Source: Tardiphaga sp. (GTDB lineage Bacteria; Pseudomonadota; Alphaproteobacteria; Rhizobiales; Xanthobacteraceae). From it: DNA of 7,745 nt. Position numbers and translations under genes: made by a program. The stretch lies in assembly GCA_014377915.1 (NCBI GenBank), contig JACMOT010000112.1, positions 1 to 7,745 on the forward strand, written 5' to 3'. Positions 5,467-7,745 of the stretch are shown piece after piece. Below the pieces are notes generated by a model that had not been told where the DNA came from, did not search any database, and saw only the letters and a list, made by a program, of their open reading frames with translations. The first letter of the stretch is position 1. Each line of letters opens with the position of its first letter.

Positions 5467-7745
5467 CCGCGCATACCAAGGGCTCCGGCACCAACTGGGT
5501 CGGGCGCTCGCTGCGACGCGTGGAAGACCCTGCTCTGGTCCCCGGCCAGGGCCGCTTCACCGCGGATCTCCCGGCGATGCACTGGGTGCGTTTCGTCCGC
5601 AGCGGCGTCGCGGCGGGCTCGATCATTGCAATCAATGTCCCGGATGGCGCCACCATCGTCACCGCGGCCGATCTGAAAGCGCTGAAGCCGATCCGGCCGA
5701 TGCTCAGCAAGTTCAACTACGTCGCGGTCGGCCAGCCGATCCTCGCCGATGGCGTGGTGCGCTTCACCGGCGAAGCCATCGCCGCCGTCTACGCGCCGGC
5801 CAAGGATCTCGCGGAGGACCTCGCCGACCTGGTCGAGGTCGACATATCCGCGGCGCCACCGCTGGTCGATGCCATGGATGCGCTGGCCGCCGATGCGCCG
5901 CTGGTACATGCGGAAGCGGCGGGCAATGTCATCGTCGAAGGCCGCCTCGTCACGCCGGGCTTCGACGACGTCTGGAAATCCGCGCACAAGATCATCCGCG
6001 TCGATGGCCGCTCGCGACGGCAGAACGCGACGCCGATGGAGGCCCGCGCCGGCCATGCCTCCTATGATGCCTCGACCGGCCGGGTGACGCTGACCTGCAC
6101 CACCCAGATGCCGCATCTGACGCGTACGGCGGTATGCGACATCATCGGCATGCCGGAATCCGACCTGCGTGTGGTGGCCCCCGACGTCGGCGGCGGCTTC
6201 GGACAAAAAATGTCGCTGGCGCCGGAATATGTGCTGCTGGTGTGGCTGGCGCGAAAACTACGCAGCTCGGTGGCCTGGACCGAGGACCGCCGCGAAAACC
6301 TGATCGCCAGCTTTCACAGCCGCGACCAGCATGTCGAACTGGAAGGCGCCTTCGACAAGGACGGAAAGCTGCTGGCGCTGTCGGCCGACATCATCGCCAA
6401 TGTCGGCGCCTATTCCTGCTTCCCGACCACCTCGGGCGTCGAGCCCTTGATGGCGCTGGCGGAGCTGCCCGGTCCCTATGACGTGCAAGGCTACAATTGC
6501 CGGTCGCGCGGCGTGCTGACCCATACATGCCCGATGGCGCCGTATCGCGGCGTGTCACGGCCAGTGATCACCTTCGTGCTCGAACGCCTGATGGACAAGG
6601 CCGCAAGCGCCTTCGGCATCGAGCCCACCGAGCTGCGCCGCCGCAACTTGATCAACAGCTTCCCCTACACTTCTGCGACCGGTCTGGTGTTCGACGACGG
6701 CAGCTACCAGGAAACCATGGAGATGGCGATTGCCGCCATCGACCTGTCCGGCTTTCGTCGACGGCAGAAGGCGGCTCGCGAACAAGGGCGCTATCTCGGC
6801 ATCGGCTTTGCGACCTTCTCGGAGCGTACCGGCTATGGCAGCCCGGCCTTCGCGGCGCGCGGCATGGCGATCTCGCCGGGTTTCGAAACCGTGCATCTCA
6901 GCATCGATCCCTCCGGCTTCGTCGAGGCGAGGATCGGCGCCTCGCCGCATGGCCAGGGATTGCGCACCTCGCTGGCTCAGATCATCGCTGATGAGATCGG
7001 GATCGATCCGCAATTCATCAGGATCGTGCATGGCGATACGGATCGCTCGCCCTATGGCTGGGGTACCTTCGCCAGCCGCTCGCTGGTGCTGTCCGGCGGC
7101 GCCAGCCTGATTGCTGCGCAAAAGCTGCGCAACAAATTGATCAAAATGGCCGGCCATTTGCTGGAAGCCGCCCCGGAGGACATCGTGCTGCAATCCGGCT
7201 CGGCGCAGGTGATCGGCACCGACCGCGCGATCCCGATCGCCACTCTGGTGCGCGCGGCCTACCATCAGGTCCACATCTTCAATGGCGAGATCGAGCCCGG
7301 CATGACCGAGACCGGCACCTATGACCCGTCCGGCACCTTCTCCAACGCCTGCCATGTCGCCATCGTCGAGGTCGACATCGACACCGGGCGCGTCGAGATG
7401 AAAAAATTTCTGGTCGCCGAGGACGCCGGGCTGATCATCAATCCGATGATCGCCGACGGCCAGGTGCATGGCGGCGTGGCGCAAGGCATCGGCAACGCGC
7501 TGCTGGAAGAGATCATCTATGACGAGACCGGCAATATTCTGAGCAGCACGCTGGCGGACTTCCTGCCGCCGACAGCGCAAGAAATCCCCGAGATCGAGCT
7601 GCACCACATCGAAACGCTGACCGGCAACTCCATCACCAAAGCCAAGGGGCTCGGCGAAGGCGGCGCGATTGGCGCGCCGGCGGCGGTAATCTCGGCGATC
7701 AACGATGCGCTGTCCTCGTTCGGCATCTCGATCGACGAGATGCCG
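5463..7745 (+). CDS. Molybdopterin-binding large subunit of a xanthine dehydrogenase/aldehyde oxidase-family enzyme (3' end cut by window)
   Basis: Catalytic subunit with the Mo-molybdopterin cofactor, which hydroxylates a carbon next to N or O using water. 761 codons are open to the right edge without a stop. The family averages about 770-800 residues and the last residues seen (FGISIDEMP) match the usual C-terminal region, so probably only 10-30 residues are missing. An aldehyde-oxidase a/b hammerhead domain (about 20-130) is followed by the cofactor domains. Key motifs are DVGGGFGQK (241-249); PYRGVSR (360-366) at the substrate/Mo loop; GQG (497-499); GDTD (524-527), followed by GWGTFASRS; and KGLGEGG with the catalytic Glu732. 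The CO dehydrogenase loop AYxCSFR with its Cu-binding cysteine is absent (Gly363 there), so this is not a CO dehydrogenase. The ATG overlaps the FAD-subunit stop (ATGA), indicating coupled translation. The [2Fe-2S] subunit is expected next. Candidate substrates include aldehydes, purines and N-heteroaromatics, undetermined. Confidence 0.95.
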   Translation, partial: MTAHTKGSGTNWVGRSLRRVEDPALVPGQGRFTADLPAMHWVRFVRSGVAAGSIIAINVPDGATIVTAADLKALKPIRPMLSKFNYVAVGQPILADGVVRFTGEAIAAVYAPAKDLAEDLADLVEVDISAAPPLVDAMDALAADAPLVHAEAAGNVIVEGRLVTPGFDDVWKSAHKIIRVDGRSRRQNATPMEARAGHASYDASTGRVTLTCTTQMPHLTRTAVCDIIGMPESDLRVVAPDVGGGFGQKMSLAPEYVLLVWLARKLRSSVAWTEDRRENLIASFHSRDQHVELEGAFDKDGKLLALSADIIANVGAYSCFPTTSGVEPLMALAELPGPYDVQGYNCRSRGVLTHTCPMAPYRGVSRPVITFVLERLMDKAASAFGIEPTELRRRNLINSFPYTSATGLVFDDGSYQETMEMAIAAIDLSGFRRRQKAAREQGRYLGIGFATFSERTGYGSPAFAARGMAISPGFETVHLSIDPSGFVEARIGASPHGQGLRTSLAQIIADEIGIDPQFIRIVHGDTDRSPYGWGTFASRSLVLSGGASLIAAQKLRNKLIKMAGHLLEAAPEDIVLQSGSAQVIGTDRAIPIATLVRAAYHQVHIFNGEIEPGMTETGTYDPSGTFSNACHVAIVEVDIDTGRVEMKKFLVAEDAGLIINPMIADGQVHGGVAQGIGNALLEEIIYDETGNILSSTLADFLPPTAQEIPEIELHHIETLTGNSITKAKGLGEGGAIGAPAAVISAINDALSSFGISIDEMP

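Noticed and set aside
5316..6206. 296-codon open frame on the minus strand
   Set aside because: It overlaps the end of the FAD subunit and start of the Mo subunit, has low-complexity His/Arg/Gly composition, and carries no family motif.
6555..7607. 350-codon open frame on the minus strand
   Set aside because: It is antisense to the molybdopterin subunit, whose motifs are intact across the same span. The translation is Arg/Ala/Asp/Gly-rich with no recognisable domain, as expected for a shadow frame in high-GC DNA.
4609..7745. Assignment as aerobic carbon monoxide dehydrogenase (coxML)
   Set aside because: The active-site cysteine loop of true CoxL is missing; PYRGVSR is present instead, so only the broader family is supported.
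1..7745. Mobile elements, CRISPR arrays, tRNA or rRNA genes, tandem repeats
   Set aside because: No transposase or integrase motifs, no regularly spaced repeats and no tRNA-like cloverleaf were seen on either strand.

Overview
The window looks like chromosomal DNA of a high-GC alphaproteobacterium, probably Rhizobiales and plausibly in the Bradyrhizobium/Rhodopseudomonas range. This rests on the strong GC bias at third codon positions, the codon style, and the gene families present (MurR/RpiR-type SIS regulator, DadA-like FAD oxidoreductase, and a CoxM/CoxL-like molybdenum hydroxylase whose FAD subunit precedes the Mo subunit). The genus is an inference. Every supported gene is on the plus strand, and both window edges cut through a gene.

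Left half (1-3025): four tightly spaced co-directional genes. They are the C-terminal SIS part of a MurR/RpiR-family regulator (5' end missing), an undecaprenyl-diphosphatase (UppP/BacA), and an ABC ATPase-permease pair of the FetA-FetB (YbbL-YbbM, UPF0014) type joined by a 4-base GTGA overlap. Gaps are 43, 52 and -4 bases, so one operon is likely. It pairs lipid-carrier recycling with a transporter family known from iron homeostasis (E. coli FetAB) and, in plants, UDP-glucose export (STAR1/STAR2). The regulator would respond to a small phosphorylated metabolite. The joint role is not evident, and this is the most interesting part of the window.

Middle (3026-4453): a 174-base gap holding a short stem with a C(TTCG)G tetraloop, then a free-standing DAO/DadA-type FAD-dependent oxidoreductase of unknown substrate.

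Right half (4454-7745): a 155-base intergenic region with a terminator-like hairpin and a good sigma70-type promoter (TTGACA, 16 bases, TAGCAT) whose -10 box sits inside a TTGT-N6-ACAA palindrome. It drives an FAD subunit and a molybdopterin-binding large subunit of a xanthine dehydrogenase/aldehyde oxidase/CO dehydrogenase-family enzyme, joined by an ATGA overlap. The large subunit lacks the CO-dehydrogenase active-site cysteine and has a PYRGVSR loop, so it is a hydroxylase of unknown organic substrate. It runs off the right edge probably within its last 10-30 residues. The required [2Fe-2S] subunit is not in the window and is expected just downstream.

No tRNA, rRNA, CRISPR array, insertion sequence or large repeat was seen.
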